From the NCBI GenBank assembly GCA_934167965.1, contig CAKPMJ010000005.1, positions 62,001 through 126,000 of the forward strand: 64,000 nucleotides of DNA, read 5' to 3'. The stretch is from an uncultured Clostridia bacterium. Lineage in GTDB: Bacteria > Bacillota > Clostridia > TANB77 > CAG-508. The notes under the pieces were generated by a model, which worked only from the letters and a program-made list of their open reading frames with translations, had not been told where the DNA came from and ran no database searches. This document shows positions 17,927 to 26,516 of this stretch, one piece after another (position 1 is the stretch's first letter; each line of letters opens with the position of its first letter). Position numbers and translations under genes: made by a program.

Positions 17927-19186
17927 CTATTCTACTACTCTTTCGATTTTAGCTCCTAAATTACGGAATTTTTCTTCAATATTTTCATATCCTCTATCAA
18001 TATATTCTAAATTATATATTTCAGTTGACCCTTTTGCAATTATTCCTGCTACAATTAAAGCGGCACCAGCACGTAAGTCTGAAGCATATACAGGTGAGCT
18101 TGTTAATTCCTCAACACCTTCAAAAGTAGCTGTTTTTCCATTAACAGTTATATGAGCTCCCATTTTAGTTAATTCTTCAGTATATTGGAAACGAGAATCC
18201 CAAATGCTTTCTGTAATAAAACTTGTACCGTTAGCAACTGATAAAAGAACTCCCATTTGAGATTGCATATCTGTTGGAAATCCAGGATATGGAAGTGTTT
18301 TAATATTTGCTTTGCTAGGTCTATGATTACAAGATACTCTTATACTGTCACCATAATCTTCTACATGTCCACCAACTTCAATTATTTTAGCAGTAATTGA
18401 CTCTAAGTGTTTTGTTATACAATTTTTTAATAATATATCTCCTTGTGATGCAACTGCTGCTACCATAAATGTTCCTGCTTCAATTTGGTCAGGTACAATA
18501 GAATATGTAGAATTTCCTTTTAATTCTTTAACACCATTTACTTTTATTGTATCTGTACCAGCTCCTCTAATATCTGCTCCCATTGTATTTAAAAAGTTAG
18601 CTACGTCAACGATGTGTGGTTCTTTAGCTGCATTATCTATAATTGTTGTTCCTTCTGCTAAAGCTGCAGCAAGCATTATATTTATTGTTGCTCCAACAGA
18701 AGTTATGTCCATATATATCGAATTTCCAATTAATTTATCAGCTGTTGCTACTATTTTTCCTTTTGATGTATCTACAGTTGCACCTAATGCTTCAAATCCT
18801 TTTATATGTTGGTCGATAGGTCTTGCCCCTAATTTACATCCACCAGGCATACCTACAGTTACAGATCCTTTTCTACCAAGTAAAGATCCTATCATATAAT
18901 AAGAAGCTCTAAATTTTCTTGTTAAATCTAGAGGTGCTTCTGTTGTTGTTATATTACGAGTATCTATAGTTATTTCATTTTTTGAATTCCATGTTATTTT
19001 AGCACCAAGTTGTTCTAATATATTACAGTATATTTTTACATCACTTATATTAGGTAAATTATCAATTGTGCATATCCCATTTATTAAAAGTGTAGCAGGT
19101 AATATTGCTACAGCTGCATTTTTTGCTCCACTAATTGTTACTTCTCCTTTTAAAGGAGTTCCGCCTGTTATTACTAATTTTTCCAA
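17927..19186 (-). CDS. murA: UDP-N-acetylglucosamine 1-carboxyvinyltransferase MurA
   Basis: This 419-residue enzyme catalyses the first committed step of peptidoglycan synthesis, transferring enolpyruvyl from PEP to UDP-GlcNAc. It has the ISGAKNAAVAIL start, MPGGCKLGARPIDQH with the PEP-reacting Cys, LPYPGFPTDMQSQMG and the late DLRAGAALIVAG. I chose the TTG at 19186 (MEKLVITGG) because GGAGG lies eight bases before it; an upstream in-frame TTG at 19201 overlaps that SD. In operon with walJ. Confidence 0.96.
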   Translation of the reverse strand: MEKLVITGGTPLKGEVTISGAKNAAVAILPATLLINGICTIDNLPNISDVKIYCNILEQLGAKITWNSKNEITIDTRNITTTEAPLDLTRKFRASYYMIGSLLGRKGSVTVGMPGGCKLGARPIDQHIKGFEALGATVDTSKGKIVATADKLIGNSIYMDITSVGATINIMLAAALAEGTTIIDNAAKEPHIVDVANFLNTMGADIRGAGTDTIKVNGVKELKGNSTYSIVPDQIEAGTFMVAAVASQGDILLKNCITKHLESITAKIIEVGGHVEDYGDSIRVSCNHRPSKANIKTLPYPGFPTDMQSQMGVLLSVANGTSFITESIWDSRFQYTEELTKMGAHITVNGKTATFEGVEELTSSPVYASDLRAGAALIVAGIIAKGSTEIYNLEYIDRGYENIEEKFRNLGAKIERVVE

Positions 19187-19272
19187 ATGTATTACCTCCA
19201 AAAATTTATTACGTTTTTATACTCTTGTAATATAACACAAAATGATATTTTTTACAACCATTATAGGAAAAT

Positions 19273-19914
19273 TTATTTTTTAGCGGTAATTAGACCATTA
19301 TTTTCAAAAAATTCTATTAGTTTGAATTTAAGTGTAATATCTGAACTTTCAGTATCTGATATTATTTTATATTCTTCATTAGATAGGTTTTGTTTTAAAT
19401 CATCTTTAGAATTATCAGGAACAATTCCAGTTGTTACATCAACGAAACATAATGGAGGGAACATGACACACCACCAATTTTTCCCTTTGGCTTCACCGAT
19501 TTTTACTCTTAATGCATCATAATATCCAGCGGGAAATGATATATCTCCGTAAGTTTTTGTTGGAAATTCAAAATTTCCAATTTCAACTTCTACAGAATAG
19601 GAATATCCTTGTTCTCTTATTGTGTTCTCAGCTATTTGTTTAAAGTTTTTTAAATTATCTTGAGCGATTTTAATAACTTCTTCTTTTGAAGAATTACTTT
19701 CATTTAATGTGTTCATATATTCAATTAATTTATCTCTTACGATATATTTTAAATCTTGATCTTCTTGTGTATCGCTATTTGCAATAACATGTAATCTAAA
19801 TACACTATTGGACAAATTTTCTGATACGGCATTGACATATGAATATGCGCAAATAAATGTATATATAGAAAATAATATTATTAAAATAAGTATAGGTTTT
19901 AAATTTTTTTTCAT
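19273..19914 (-). CDS. spoIIR: Stage II sporulation protein R (SpoIIR)
   Basis: This 213-residue secreted signalling protein has an N-terminal membrane or signal segment (about 7-25) and the SpoIIR core: VFRLHVIANSDTQEDQDLKYIVRDKL and FPAGYYDALRVKIGEAKGKNWWCVMFPPLCFVD. SpoIIR is made in the forespore and activates SpoIIGA to process pro-sigma-E in the mother cell. The sigma-F-like promoter upstream supports this assignment. It precedes murA on the same strand. Confidence 0.95.
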   Translation of the reverse strand: MKKNLKPILILIILFSIYTFICAYSYVNAVSENLSNSVFRLHVIANSDTQEDQDLKYIVRDKLIEYMNTLNESNSSKEEVIKIAQDNLKNFKQIAENTIREQGYSYSVEVEIGNFEFPTKTYGDISFPAGYYDALRVKIGEAKGKNWWCVMFPPLCFVDVTTGIVPDNSKDDLKQNLSNEEYKIISDTESSDITLKFKLIEFFENNGLITAKK

Positions 19915-19989
19915 TTTTTATATGTTTCCTTTCTAGTTAAATTTTTTTAAAATTGGGAATTCCTTTTTTGTAAAAAAATTCTTTAATTT

Positions 19990-20018
19990 AATTATTTCCA
20001 AAAATAAAAATTATATAC
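19990..20018 (-). promoter_or_regulatory. Sigma-F-like promoter of spoIIR
   Basis: On the minus strand GTATA (20014-20018), a 14-base spacer and GGAAATAATT (19990-19999). These match the sigma-F elements GYWTA and GGnrAnAnTW at all fixed positions; the usual spacer is about 15. spoIIR is a known sigma-F gene in B. subtilis. Confidence 0.6.
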
Positions 20019-20048
20019 ATTTCTTTGCGGATAGTGGATTTTGAGCCA

Positions 20049-20116
20049 TTTGTCGAAAAAAATCGATAAGTTTTATTTGAAATAATATTGACACATTTGT
20101 AATAAAATGGTAAAAT
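20049..20116 (+). promoter_or_regulatory. Promoter with upstream perfect Spo0A box
   Basis: TTGACA (20088-20093), 17 bases, TAAAAT (20111-20116). A full 0A box TTTGTCGAAAAA lies at 20049-20060, about 72 bases before the expected transcription start. It lies between spoIIR and this gene and might serve either. Confidence 0.6.
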
Positions 20117-20152
20117 TTACCAGTAAACAAACGAAGGAAGGATGATGTTAAA

Positions 20153-20608
20153 GTGATTACAAAAGAGTTAGAAGCTACTAAGAAATGTTGTTTATATGCA
20201 AGTGATTTCCATTTGGAGATGATACTTGTTCCATATATAAAAAAAAGATTTGATAAAACAAAGTTTGTAATTTTAACAGAAAACAATTTGGAAGATACAA
20301 TAAAGACTTTATTAAATAGAATAAATATAGATAAAAGTGATAAAGACAAAATTTTAGATTTAAAATGGTATTCAAATGACAACGAAAAGCTTGACAAGAT
20401 AAAAGAATTAAATGAAAAAAATAATAAAATTTGTATTATTATTAATGGTAATTACAATTATATAAAAGAAAAAAACAAGAAATTAAATGAATTGATGAAA
20501 GATAATCTAGAAATTATTGACTGCTTTAATATTAGTGATAGCGAAACTAATATAGAAGAAATACAGTATAAATATAAGGAATTTATTAATACTAGTACCT
20601 TAAATTAG
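20153..20608 (+). CDS. Unknown 151-residue protein
   Basis: This soluble, Lys/Asn/Glu-rich 151-residue protein has a GTG start after GGAAGGATG. The first 60 residues (CCLYASDFHLEMILVPYIKKRF, then KFVILTENNLEDTIKTLLNRI) and the middle ICIIINGNYNYI look like alternating strands and helices of an alpha/beta fold. No catalytic motif is recognised. It has its own sigma-A promoter with a Spo0A-like box upstream and no operon partner. Confidence 0.7.
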   Translation: MITKELEATKKCCLYASDFHLEMILVPYIKKRFDKTKFVILTENNLEDTIKTLLNRINIDKSDKDKILDLKWYSNDNEKLDKIKELNEKNNKICIIINGNYNYIKEKNKKLNELMKDNLEIIDCFNISDSETNIEEIQYKYKEFINTSTLN

Positions 20609-20649
20609 AGAAGATATATTTCATAAGTGTAAAATTTTCGTAAAAACTA

Positions 20650-20678
20650 TTGAAAAAAAATTAAAAATAGTATATATT
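20650..20678 (+). promoter_or_regulatory. Probable sigma-A promoter of UDP-sugar pyrophosphorylase
   Basis: TTGAAA (20650-20655), 17-base spacer, TATATT (20673-20678), about 40 bases before the start. Confidence 0.55.
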
Positions 20679-20716
20679 AAAATGACAGCAAAAAAATAAG
20701 AAAGAAGGAAATGCTT

Positions 20717-21955
20717 ATGAAATATGATATTGAAGAAATTAAAAGAAACTTGAAGAAATATCATCAAGAACATCTTTGGGACTTTTATGAAAAATTAGAA
20801 GGAAAAAACAAAGAAAAATTTTTAGAGCAATTAGCTAAAATTGACTATGCTCTTATAGACAATTTATATAAAAGTACAGCCAAAGAATTTAAACCAGAAG
20901 ATGTTAAGGTTGAACCTATTGAGTACTGGGATAAGGAAAGATTAGGTGGTAAGTATGATTTTTATGAGGAAATAGGAAAAAAAGCAATTTCACAAGGAAA
21001 ACTTGCTGCAGTTACAATGGCAGGAGGTCAAGGAACAAGATTAGGACATAAAGGTCCTAAGGGAACATTTGATATAGGATTAGATTCTCATAAATCTTTA
21101 TTTGAACTATTATGTGATGGATTAAAAGAAGCAGGAAAAAAATATAATGCTACAATTCCATGGTTTATAATGACAAGTGAAGAAAATAATGAGCAAACAA
21201 TAGAATTTTTTAAGCAAAATAAATATTTTGGATATGAAAAAAATATTTATTTCTTTAAACAAGGTCAACTTCCAATGGTAGATACAGAAGGAAAGATATT
21301 AATTGGAGAAAATGGATTAATAAAAGAAGCTTCTGATGGACACGGTGGAGTATATGAATCACTTGTAAAGAGTGGAATGGTTGAAAAAATGAAAGAGCTA
21401 GGAGTAGAATGGGTATTTATTGGAGGAGTAGATAACTGCTTAGTAAGAATGGTAGATCCTGTACTTATGGGCTTAGCAATATATAGAGAAGTAGCAGCTG
21501 CCGGAAAATCAGTAGTAAAAGCAAATCCGCATGAAAAAGTAGGAGTATTTTGTAAAAAGAATGGAAGACCAAATGTTATAGAATATTCTGAGATTTCAGA
21601 AGAGATGGCTGAAGCAACAGATGCAGCAGGTGAACTACTATATGGAGAATCTCATATATTATGCAATTTATTTAGTGTAAAAGCAATAGATAGAATGGGA
21701 AGTAATCCATTACCATATCACAGTGCATTTAAAAAAGCTTCTTATATAGACACTAACGGAAAGGTAGTCGTTCCAGAAAGTCCAAATGCATATAAATTTG
21801 AAGCATTCTTATTTGATGCATTCGGTGAACTTGATGACATGGTTGTAATGAGAGTTAAAAGAGAAGAAGAATTTGCTCCTGTAAAAAACGCAACAGGTGT
21901 AGATAGTCCAGAAACAGCAAGAGAATTATATAATAATTTACATAAACTATCATAA
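20717..21955 (+). CDS. UDP-sugar pyrophosphorylase (UDPGP/UAP family)
   Basis: This 412-residue nucleotidyltransferase has the family signature VTMAGGQGTRLGHKGPKGTF (about residues 98-117), PWFIMTSEENN, GHGGVYESL and WVFIGGVDNCL. It belongs to the eukaryote-like UDPGP/AGX family, not the GalU family, and should make UDP-glucose or UDP-GlcNAc from UTP and sugar-1-phosphate. The phosphoglucomutase gene next door argues for glucose-1-phosphate as substrate. ATG 20717 is preferred to 20711 because AAGAAGGAA sits seven bases before it. Confidence 0.88.
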   Translation: MKYDIEEIKRNLKKYHQEHLWDFYEKLEGKNKEKFLEQLAKIDYALIDNLYKSTAKEFKPEDVKVEPIEYWDKERLGGKYDFYEEIGKKAISQGKLAAVTMAGGQGTRLGHKGPKGTFDIGLDSHKSLFELLCDGLKEAGKKYNATIPWFIMTSEENNEQTIEFFKQNKYFGYEKNIYFFKQGQLPMVDTEGKILIGENGLIKEASDGHGGVYESLVKSGMVEKMKELGVEWVFIGGVDNCLVRMVDPVLMGLAIYREVAAAGKSVVKANPHEKVGVFCKKNGRPNVIEYSEISEEMAEATDAAGELLYGESHILCNLFSVKAIDRMGSNPLPYHSAFKKASYIDTNGKVVVPESPNAYKFEAFLFDAFGELDDMVVMRVKREEEFAPVKNATGVDSPETARELYNNLHKLS

Positions 21956-21961
21956 AGAATA

Positions 21962-22000
21962 GGTGCAAATTAGAATTTATTTTCTAAGTTTGCACTTTTT
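21962..22000 (+). terminator. Terminator-like hairpin between pyrophosphorylase and phosphoglucomutase genes
   Basis: GTGCAAA(C)TTAGAA-type stem: 21963-21976 pairs with 21982-21994, then five T. It lies between two co-directional genes, so it may only attenuate. Confidence 0.75.
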
Positions 22001-22024
22001 ATATTTAAAAGAAAGGATGATAAT

Positions 22025-23752
22025 ATGAACTATTTAGAAGAATACAAGAAATGGTGTGAGAGTGAAGAATTTGACAATGAAACTAAAGAAGAATTATTAA
22101 AAATCAAAGATGATGAAAAAGAAATAGAAGATAGGTTTTACAAAGAGTTGGAGTTTGGAACAGCAGGTCTAAGAGGGATTATAGGTGCTGGAACAAATAG
22201 AATGAATAAATATGTAGTTGGTAAAGCAAGCCAAGGACTCGCAAATTACATTTTAAAGCAAGGAACTCAAGATAAAGGAGTTGCAATAAGTTATGATTCA
22301 AGACATATGTCTCCTGAATTCAGCAATCAAACAGCTTTGGTTTTAAATGCAAATGGAATAAAAACTTACATATTTGATCATTTAAGAGCAGTACCTGAAT
22401 TATCATTTGCCGTAAGAGAATTAGGCTGTACAGCAGGAGTTATGATAACAGCAAGTCATAATAAGCCAGAATACAATGGATATAAAGTTTATTGGGATGA
22501 TGGTGCTCAAATAATATCGCCTGTAGATAAAGGAATAATGGATGAAGTAAAAGCAATTAAAAATTATAGTGAAATAAAAACAATTGATGAACAAGAAGCA
22601 ATACAAAAAGGTTTATATAATGTTATTGGTAAAGAAATTGATGACAAATATATAGATACATTAAAAAAATGTGTATTAAATCCAGAGATTATCAAACAAT
22701 ATGGAAAGGATTTAAAAATTGTATATACTCCTTTACATGGTGCTGGAAATGAAATGGCTCAAAGAATATTGAAAGAGTTAGGATTTGAAAATGTTTATGT
22801 TGTGCCAGAACAAGAAAAACCTGATGGAGATTTTCCAACAGTGGATTATCCAAATCCAGAGGCAAAAGAAGCATTTAAAATGGCTTTAGATTTAGCTAAA
22901 AAATTAGATGCAGATTTAGTTTTAGCAACAGATCCAGATGCAGATAGATTAGGTATTTATGCAAAAGACTCTAAAACAGGAAATTACATGGACTTTACAG
23001 GAAATATGTCAGGATTATTAATTGCAGAATATAGATTATCACAAATGAAGAAAAAAGGAATTTTACCAGAAAATGGTATGTTAGTATCTACAATAGTATC
23101 TTCTAATTTGGCTAAATCAGTTGCAAAAAATTATAATGTAGAATTTAGAGAAGTTTTAACTGGGTTCAAATTTATTGGTGAGCAAATAAAGATAGAAGAG
23201 CAAAAACAAGATGGTAAAAAATACTTATTTGGATTTGAAGAAAGCTATGGTTGTTTAATTGATGACTATGCAAGAGATAAAGATGCAATAGCAGCAGTTA
23301 TGAGTTTGTGTGAAGCAGCAAGTTTCTACAAATCAGAAGGTAAGACTTTATGGGACGCAATGATTGAAATGTATGAAAAATACGGATATTATAAAGAGGG
23401 CCAAGTAAGTATTGTTTTGGAAGGTGCATCAGGAGCAGAGAAAATTAAAGAAATGATGGAAAATATGAGAAATAACCTACCATCAGAAATAGGAGAGTAT
23501 AAAGTCCTAAAGTTTAAAGATGTTGCAAAAGACATATGCAAAGACATGGACACAGGAAATGAATCAAGTACAGGGCTACCTAAGTCTAATGTTTTATATT
23601 ATGAACTTGAAGATGATAATTGGTGTTGTATTAGACCATCTGGTACAGAACCTAAAATTAAGATTTATATAGGTGTTAAGTCTGATTCATTAGATAATGT
23701 AAATAAAACTTTTGAAAATGTTAAAAACGCAATGATGGAATTGGTAAAATAA
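22025..23752 (+). CDS. pgcA: Phosphoglucomutase/phosphomannomutase
   Basis: This 575-residue alpha-D-phosphohexomutase interconverts glucose-6- and glucose-1-phosphate. Motifs: GTAGLRGIIGAG near the start, phosphoserine loop TASHNKPEYNGYKVYW (about residues 142-157), metal site ATDPDADRLG, substrate loop GFEESYG and phosphate-binding RPSGTEPKIKIY at the end. The length matches B. subtilis PgcA. With the upstream pyrophosphorylase it supplies UDP-glucose, which could feed the glycolipid synthase at 30277. Confidence 0.94.
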   Translation: MNYLEEYKKWCESEEFDNETKEELLKIKDDEKEIEDRFYKELEFGTAGLRGIIGAGTNRMNKYVVGKASQGLANYILKQGTQDKGVAISYDSRHMSPEFSNQTALVLNANGIKTYIFDHLRAVPELSFAVRELGCTAGVMITASHNKPEYNGYKVYWDDGAQIISPVDKGIMDEVKAIKNYSEIKTIDEQEAIQKGLYNVIGKEIDDKYIDTLKKCVLNPEIIKQYGKDLKIVYTPLHGAGNEMAQRILKELGFENVYVVPEQEKPDGDFPTVDYPNPEAKEAFKMALDLAKKLDADLVLATDPDADRLGIYAKDSKTGNYMDFTGNMSGLLIAEYRLSQMKKKGILPENGMLVSTIVSSNLAKSVAKNYNVEFREVLTGFKFIGEQIKIEEQKQDGKKYLFGFEESYGCLIDDYARDKDAIAAVMSLCEAASFYKSEGKTLWDAMIEMYEKYGYYKEGQVSIVLEGASGAEKIKEMMENMRNNLPSEIGEYKVLKFKDVAKDICKDMDTGNESSTGLPKSNVLYYELEDDNWCCIRPSGTEPKIKIYIGVKSDSLDNVNKTFENVKNAMMELVK

Positions 23753-23777
23753 AAGACGAAATATTTATTATAAATGC

Positions 23778-23806
23778 TTGCTTTTTACTTAAAAATAAGT
23801 TATAGT
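23778..23806 (+). promoter_or_regulatory. Forward promoter of candidate type I toxin RNA
   Basis: TTGCTT (23778-23783), 17 bases, TATAGT (23801-23806). Predicted transcription starts at the inverted-repeat arm at 23813. Confidence 0.65.
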
Positions 23807-23887
23807 ATTAGTTATAGGAAATGATGATTGGCAGATGTGGTTTTGCCACCAGTTTTACGAATATTCGTAGGAAAGGTGGTGATGTTT

Positions 23888-24001
23888 ATGGTTAAAGTGA
23901 TACTATTTTATATAATATCTCTAATGTTATCTTTAACATTAAACGTTGCCTTGACAGCAGTTCTGTATAAGAACTGGGTTGATAAGCAACTACATAAATA
24001 A
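23888..24001 (+). CDS. Candidate Fst/Ldr-like membrane toxin peptide (37 aa)
   Basis: The 37-residue peptide has a single hydrophobic helix (about residues 4-26, ILFYIISLMLSLTLNVAL), then an aromatic plus charged tail LYKNWVDKQLHK. A transmembrane helix followed by a Trp and a charged tail is the pattern of Fst/Ldr superfamily type I toxins. The ATG at 23888 has AAAGGTGG eight bases upstream; an in-frame ATG at 23882 is too close to it. The SD lies inside a predicted stem, which would keep translation low. The family call is by pattern only. Confidence 0.6.
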   Translation: MVKVILFYIISLMLSLTLNVALTAVLYKNWVDKQLHK

Positions 24002-24004
24002 AAA

Positions 24005-24041
24005 AATAAACCATTCTGCTTAGCCGAGCTAATGGTTTATT
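24005..24041. terminator. Symmetric bidirectional terminator within TA locus
   Basis: Perfect 11-base stem AATAAACCATT/AATGGTTTATT around a 15-base loop that itself contains AGC-CGA-GCT. It should stop both convergent RNAs, and its loops on the two strands are complementary. Confidence 0.75.
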
Positions 24042-24090
24042 AAATCTTTATATCGGCAAAACCACGTTTGTGGATTTGTCATTTCCTATA
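24005..24090 (-). ncRNA. Predicted antisense antitoxin RNA
   Basis: The minus-strand promoter at 24094-24123 should start an RNA near 24090 that ends at the shared terminator, giving about 85 nt. It overlaps the 3' end of the toxin mRNA by the terminator region. Its first part shares GTGGTTTTGCC with the mRNA leader, so the two are identical there, not complementary. Prediction from promoter and terminator only. Confidence 0.45.
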
Positions 24091-24093
24091 TTT

Positions 24094-24123
24094 ATTATAC
24101 TCCATTTTAAATCAAAAAGTCAA
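24094..24123 (-). promoter_or_regulatory. Reverse promoter of candidate antisense RNA
   Basis: On the minus strand TTGACT (24118-24123), 18 bases, TATAAT (24094-24099). Confidence 0.65.
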
Positions 24124-24168
24124 TAGATATGATAAAAGATTTGGTATATTTAAGATTATTAGAAAATC

Positions 24169-24197
24169 TTGACTTTTTTATATCAATTTGTTATTAT
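24169..24197 (+). promoter_or_regulatory. Promoter of tRNA-Arg(CCU)
   Basis: TTGACT (24169-24174), 17 bases, TATTAT (24192-24197), ending 13 bases before the tRNA. Confidence 0.7.
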
Positions 24198-24210
24198 AAT
24201 ATCTGAATAT

Positions 24211-24283
<73 letters not shown>

Positions 24284-24309
24284 CCATAAAAAAATAGAAG
24301 GAAGTAAGT

Positions 24310-25977
24310 ATGGAAAATTTGTTAAAAGTTACAAACATATTAGAGATAATATCTATAATACTAGTAACCATAGGATTGATTATTATAATTGTACCTAAAA
24401 AAATTAAAATAATAAATAAACTAAAAAACATACTAAATCCAAAAGAAACCAAAATAAGTAATAAAATTGCCAATAAAATATTTATTGGTATTTTTGTATT
24501 ATCTGTAATAATTTTATTTTATAAATTAGGAAAAGTACCTTATGGTTTACATGTAGATGAAGCAGGAATGGCTTATGATGCTTGGTGTTTATCAAAACAT
24601 GGTGTAGATAGATATTTAAATAGACTACCAGTATATTTAATTAATTTTGGTGGTGGACAAAGTGCATTATATGCATATTTAACGGCAATAATAGTTAGAA
24701 TTGCAGGAATGCTTAACATATTTATAATTAGATTGCCAGCTGTGTTGCTTAGTCTAATTTCACTTGTCTTAATGTATAAAATGGTACAAGAGAACAAAGA
24801 AAATAAAGAGGCATTAATAATTTCTGTTTTAGTTACATTATGTCCATGGTTTATTATGAAAGCTAGATGGGGATTAGATTGTAATTTATTAAGTTCAATG
24901 AGTATTATATCAATTTACTTTTTAATTAAGGCTATAAATACTCATAAATATAGGTGTTTTATAATTGCAGGTATATCATTTGGAATAACTTTATATACTT
25001 ATGCGATATCATATATAATTTTACCAATATTCCTTATATCATTTTTATTACCTATGTTATTAAAGCATAAAGTTAATATAAAAGAAATGATAATTTTTTC
25101 TATTCCTTTAGCAATATTAGCTATTCCGTTAATTTTATTATTGCTTTATAATAATGAATTTATTGGTGAAGTAAAATTACCTTTTATAACTATTCCAAAA
25201 TTATTTAATTATAGAGGATCAGAAATATCAACTCTAAATATGGGAGAAAATGTAAGTAATATATTTAATATTTTATTTATATCAGATTTGCTTGTTTACA
25301 ATGGCTTTGGAGAAGTAGGCACCTTATATAAAATGTCTATTATATTAGTGATAATTGGGTTTATTATAAGTGTAGCAAATTTATTTAAAAGAAAACAAGA
25401 AAATAAATTACTAGAAGGCGCTTTCATTGCACTATTTTTAAGCACATTTGTATGTATGTTACTAATAAAATCACCAAATATAAATAAGGCAAATTGTATA
25501 TATATGCCAATGATATATTTTGAGATGGTTGGAATAGTATTTTTATCAAAATATATTAAATACTTTGATATATTGATATTATGTATGATGTTTATAAATT
25601 TTATATTTTTTATAAGTTATTATTATTTTGACTATGTAAAAGTAAAACAACCATTTTTTGAAAATGACATAATAGAAATAACAGAATATATTGAAGACAA
25701 AAATGATGGTAAAACTATTTATTTTTATGACAGAGATTTGCGACAACCATATATATACACGCTATTTGTAAACAAAACATCACCATATAAATTTAATAAG
25801 AGTGCAAAAAATAAAGGATTTAGTGGATATAGAAATTATAGATTCTATTTTCCAGAGACAATTGATAAAAAAGCAATATATATATTAGATACAGATGATA
25901 ATAAAAATATAGAAGATTTAGAGAGTAAAGGATTTTATAAAAAGATTATAAATAAATATTGTATATTATATAAATAA
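24310..25977 (+). CDS. GT-C fold membrane glycosyltransferase-like protein
   Basis: This 555-residue protein has about a dozen membrane helices. After the third helix it has GLHVDEAGMAYDAWCLSKHG, a loop with acidic residues as in the GT39/GT83 (PMT/ArnT) class, whose first outer loop carries the catalytic Asp/Glu. The C-terminal 120 residues are extracellular. These enzymes move a sugar from a lipid-phosphate carrier to a wall, lipid or protein acceptor. Substrate unknown. It starts 24 bases after the tRNA with SD AGAAGGAAG. Confidence 0.8.
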   Translation: MENLLKVTNILEIISIILVTIGLIIIIVPKKIKIINKLKNILNPKETKISNKIANKIFIGIFVLSVIILFYKLGKVPYGLHVDEAGMAYDAWCLSKHGVDRYLNRLPVYLINFGGGQSALYAYLTAIIVRIAGMLNIFIIRLPAVLLSLISLVLMYKMVQENKENKEALIISVLVTLCPWFIMKARWGLDCNLLSSMSIISIYFLIKAINTHKYRCFIIAGISFGITLYTYAISYIILPIFLISFLLPMLLKHKVNIKEMIIFSIPLAILAIPLILLLLYNNEFIGEVKLPFITIPKLFNYRGSEISTLNMGENVSNIFNILFISDLLVYNGFGEVGTLYKMSIILVIIGFIISVANLFKRKQENKLLEGAFIALFLSTFVCMLLIKSPNINKANCIYMPMIYFEMVGIVFLSKYIKYFDILILCMMFINFIFFISYYYFDYVKVKQPFFENDIIEITEYIEDKNDGKTIYFYDRDLRQPYIYTLFVNKTSPYKFNKSAKNKGFSGYRNYRFYFPETIDKKAIYILDTDDNKNIEDLESKGFYKKIINKYCILYK

Positions 25978-26036
25978 AGCTACCCATTTAAATAATAATA
26001 TGTTATACTAAAAATATAAAAATTAATGGAGATATT

Positions 26037-26516
26037 ATGGAAAATAAAGAAAAATATATGAAAGAGGCTTTAAAAGAAGCAAAAAAGGCCTATAATAAAT
26101 TGGAAATACCAGTTGGAGCTGTAATTGTAAAAGATGGAAAAATAATAGGAAGAGCTCATAATCAAAAAGAGACAAAATTTGATACAACTAAACATGCAGA
26201 AATTTTAGCTATACAAAAAGCAAGTAAAAAACTTGGGGCTTGGAGATTAAATGACTGTGAAATGTATGTGACGTTAGAGCCTTGTTCAATGTGTGCAGGA
26301 GCAATAATAAACTCTAGAATAAAAAAAGTGTATATAGGAACAAGTGATGAAAAAACAGGGGCTGTAGGATCTGTGCTAAATCTATTTGAAGATTATAAAT
26401 TCAATCATGATGTTGAATTTGAAAAAGGAATTTTACAAGAACAATGTGAGAAAATTTTAAAAGATTTTTTTAAAGAATTGAGAAGAATTAAGAAGGAGAA
26501 AACAAAAGATGTATAA
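26037..26516 (+). CDS. tadA: tRNA-specific adenosine-34 deaminase TadA
   Basis: This 159-residue deaminase converts A34 to inosine in tRNA-Arg(ACG). It has the zinc-site motifs KHAEILAIQKA (catalytic Glu) and EPCSMCAGAIINSRI, plus PVGAVIVKDGKIIGRAHN. It sits upstream of the SRP RNA and dnaX, as in B. subtilis. The stop overlaps the next gene by eight bases. Confidence 0.96.
   Translation: MENKEKYMKEALKEAKKAYNKLEIPVGAVIVKDGKIIGRAHNQKETKFDTTKHAEILAIQKASKKLGAWRLNDCEMYVTLEPCSMCAGAIINSRIKKVYIGTSDEKTGAVGSVLNLFEDYKFNHDVEFEKGILQEQCEKILKDFFKELRRIKKEKTKDV

Larger units (their letters stand above)
23813..24090. other. Candidate type I toxin-antitoxin locus bounded by inverted repeats
   Basis: The locus is bounded by TATAGGAAATGA (23813-23824) and its exact complement (24079-24090). 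A second pair lies inside: GTGGTTTTGCC (23837-23847) and its complement (24055-24065). Convergent sigma-A promoters abut both ends, so both RNAs start with the same 12 bases. Between them lie a 37-codon hydrophobic peptide gene and a symmetric terminator. The SD (GGTGG, 23875-23879) can pair with CCACC (23846-23850), enclosing a TACGAATATTCGTA palindrome. Convergent RNAs sharing a bidirectional terminator recall the par/fst loci of Gram-positives, but here the repeats are inverted, not direct. Confidence 0.65.

Noticed and set aside
23813..24090. Miniature transposable element (inverted repeats around a small region)
   Set aside because: No target-site duplication is apparent, and both repeats sit exactly at promoter start sites, which fits RNA function better.
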